Positions 62,601 to 64,000 of a DNA stretch of 64,000 bases are shown here, in pieces; positions within the stretch are counted from its first letter, which is position 1, and each line of letters opens with the position of its first letter. Where the stretch lies: the NCBI GenBank assembly GCA_012514145.1, contig JAAZAV010000014.1:55265-119264 (forward strand). Direction: 5' to 3'. The notes beneath the pieces are model-generated. The model searched no databases and had not been told where the DNA came from. It worked only from the letters and a program-made list of their open reading frames with translations. Source of the DNA: Clostridiales bacterium. Its GTDB lineage: Bacteria; Bacillota; Clostridia; Oscillospirales; CAG-272. The position numbers were made by a program, and so were the translations under genes.

Positions 62601-63563
62601 ATGAACGAAATTCTTAACAAGATACAATCTTTCGGTCTTGTACCGGTTGTAAAAATCGATTCCGTCGATGATGCGCTTCCTATGGCGAAAGCGCTCATCG
62701 ACGGCGGTCTGCCGGTAGTTGAAATAACCTTCCGCACAGACTGTGCGCGCGATGCGATTACCGCTATATCATCCGAATTTCCCGAGATGCTTGTCGGTGC
62801 GGGTACCGTATTAAACATTGACCAGGCAAGGGATGCGGTAGCTGCCGGCGCAAAGTTTATCGTCAGCCCCGGTATAGACATTGATGTCGTGGAATATTGT
62901 CTCGCTGCGGGCGTCTCTGTGATACCCGGCTGTGCAACCGCAACGGATATGACTGCCGCAGTCAATGCCGGGCTTGACACGGTGAAGTTTTTCCCTGCCG
63001 AACAGGCGGGCGGTGTTGCTATGCTCAAGGCTCTTTCGGGTCCCTTCCCGGGGTTGAATTTCATGCCGACCGGCGGAATTACTCTCGATAACATGCTCGA
63101 CTATCTCACACTGCCGAATGTCATCGCCGTCGGCGGATCCTTCATGTGCCCGGGCAAAGAAATAACAGCGGGTGATTTCGGCGCGGTAACCGCCGCGGCG
63201 AGGAAGGCTATCAACACGATGTTCGGCTTCGAACTTAAACATATAGGTGTGAACTGCCGCTCCAACGACGAATGCGAGAACGGCGGCGCGCTGCTTGAGA
63301 AACTCTTCGGTTTTGAACAGGATATAAGCGAAGGTGCGATATTCTCGGGCGGTCGTTTCGAACTGCTTCGCAAACCATATCTTGGTGAGCTGGGACATAT
63401 TGCCATAGGCACCAACTTCTTCGAGCGCGCAATGGACTACTTCAAGCGCATGGGATTAACCTTTAACGAGGCGCAGTTCAAACCCGGACCTGACGGCAAG
63501 CTCAATGCTGCGTATTTCAGTGAAGATTTCTTCGGCTTTGCCTTCCATCTGCTTCGGAAGTAA
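62601..63563 (+). CDS. eda: KDPG/KHG aldolase fused to a VOC domain
   Basis: A 320-residue bifunctional-looking protein. Residues 1-205 are a class I KHG/KDPG aldolase: Glu41 in VVEITFRT, PGCATATD, Schiff-base Lys129 in TVKFFPAEQ and FMPTGGI. Residues 210-320 resemble a glyoxalase/VOC fold (KHIGVNCRSNDECENGGAL, LGELGHIAIGTNFFERAMDY, FFGFAFHLL). The aldolase splits KDPG or 4-hydroxy-2-oxoglutarate into pyruvate and an aldehyde; the VOC part might process the substrate. ATG 62601 follows the SPFH stop by 10 bases and has no clear ribosome site, so translation may be coupled. prfA begins one base after its stop. Confidence 0.9.
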   Translation: MNEILNKIQSFGLVPVVKIDSVDDALPMAKALIDGGLPVVEITFRTDCARDAITAISSEFPEMLVGAGTVLNIDQARDAVAAGAKFIVSPGIDIDVVEYCLAAGVSVIPGCATATDMTAAVNAGLDTVKFFPAEQAGGVAMLKALSGPFPGLNFMPTGGITLDNMLDYLTLPNVIAVGGSFMCPGKEITAGDFGAVTAAARKAINTMFGFELKHIGVNCRSNDECENGGALLEKLFGFEQDISEGAIFSGGRFELLRKPYLGELGHIAIGTNFFERAMDYFKRMGLTFNEAQFKPGPDGKLNAAYFSEDFFGFAFHLLRK

Positions 63564-63564
63564 A

Positions 63565-64000
63565 ATGGCGGATTATACATCACCCGATATGATAGGCAAG
63601 CTGCGCGATGCGGACGAAAAGTACCGCGAAATCGAGCGCCTGCTTGCCAAACCGGAAACCGTGAATAATCAGGAAGAGTTCCGTCGTCTTATGCGAGAGC
63701 ACAAGGCGCTGACTCCCGTTATCACCAAGTACCGTGAGTATACCGTTGCCGAGCAGACAATAGCCGACGTTGAAGAGTTGCTTTCCGAGCAGCCCGACCC
63801 TGAAATGCGCGAGCTCTGCGAAGCTGAGCTTGAGGAATCAAATGCCGCCATTGAGCGGATTGTTGGTGAGCTCAAAATATTGTTGCTGCCCAGAGATGAA
63901 AACGATGACAAGAACGTGATTGTCGAAATACGCGGCGGTGCGGGCGGCGATGAGGCGGCGCTCTTCGCATATGTGCTTTACCGCATGTATACTATGTATG
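63565..64000 (+). CDS. prfA: Peptide chain release factor 1 (partial)
   Basis: RF1 ends translation at UAG and UAA. The first 145 residues are present and continue past the right edge. The N-terminal helical region (MIGKLRDADEKYREIERLL) and the start of the next domain (VIVEIRGGAGGDEAALFAYV) match RF1. The GGQ and PxT motifs lie outside the window. It begins one base after the aldolase fusion, an unusual partner; RF1 is commonly near prmC, which could lie beyond the edge. Confidence 0.92.
   Translation, partial: MADYTSPDMIGKLRDADEKYREIERLLAKPETVNNQEEFRRLMREHKALTPVITKYREYTVAEQTIADVEELLSEQPDPEMRELCEAELEESNAAIERIVGELKILLLPRDENDDKNVIVEIRGGAGGDEAALFAYVLYRMYTMY

Overview
The window looks like a chromosomal stretch of a Bacillota (Firmicutes) bacterium, most likely an uncultured gut or rumen member of the Clostridia. 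The reasons are the ctsR-mcsA-mcsB-clpC stress operon, a c-di-AMP receptor gene (darA) beside holB, FeoA/FeoB with a small Cys-rich partner, many lipoproteins with Bacillota-type signal peptides, TTGACA-17-TATAAT promoters, strong GGAGG ribosome sites, and several carbohydrate-active genes. Base composition is moderate (about half G+C by eye). The lineage is an inference; no rRNA is present. I see no tRNA, rRNA, CRISPR array, insertion sequence, integrase or phage gene. No gene-free stretch exceeds 300 bases.

Layout. 1-1087: 5' part of an ABC exporter gene running off the left edge. 1252-3649: feoA-feoB-small Cys-rich protein, behind a promoter whose -10 is overlapped by a perfect palindrome of DtxR type. 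3856-8541: ctsR-mcsA-mcsB-clpC, with three clusters of CtsR heptads upstream. 8822-11635: a TetM-like ribosomal protection GTPase followed by a TtcA-type tRNA thiolase. 11776-17421: LRR lipoprotein, sugar isomerase-like protein, SGNH hydrolase, two beta-propeller lactonase-type proteins and a DUF4358-like lipoprotein. 17441-18376: uncharacterised lipoprotein. 18606-20102: glpK. 20193-28497: an unusual operon of two sugar-ABC permeases, a long coiled-coil HlyD-like adaptor, a two-helix MacB-like protein, a propeller-fused solute-binding lipoprotein and a metallophosphoesterase, with no ATPase. 28759-30837: divergent EF-G. 31052-36041: rnr, family VIII esterase-like gene, DUF1934 gene, holA. 36241-37163: secG and an XRE regulator.

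37286-52086: a carbohydrate region containing a GH43-like protein, two related orphan solute-binding lipoproteins, an amidohydrolase and a large GH106-like glycosidase. Housekeeping genes darA-holB-secA and two multi-pass membrane proteins are embedded in it. 52271-57467: a trigger-factor-like lipoprotein, then an operon of an acyl-CoA ligase, a membrane-anchored beta-helix protein and an HD hydrolase. 57600-64000: HAD hydrolase; divergently an aldose-1-epimerase-like gene, DUF4867, a sialidase-like protein without signal peptide, an SPFH/zinc-ribbon protein, a KDPG aldolase-VOC fusion and the 5' part of prfA.

How it works together. The cell appears to import small glycosides through lipoprotein-fed ABC importers and finish their breakdown inside, since nearly all glycosidases and esterases here lack signal peptides. 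The region most likely to hold an undescribed system is 20193-28497; the second candidate is 53438-57467. Terminators are unusually clear: several 10-18 bp perfect stems separate convergent genes.
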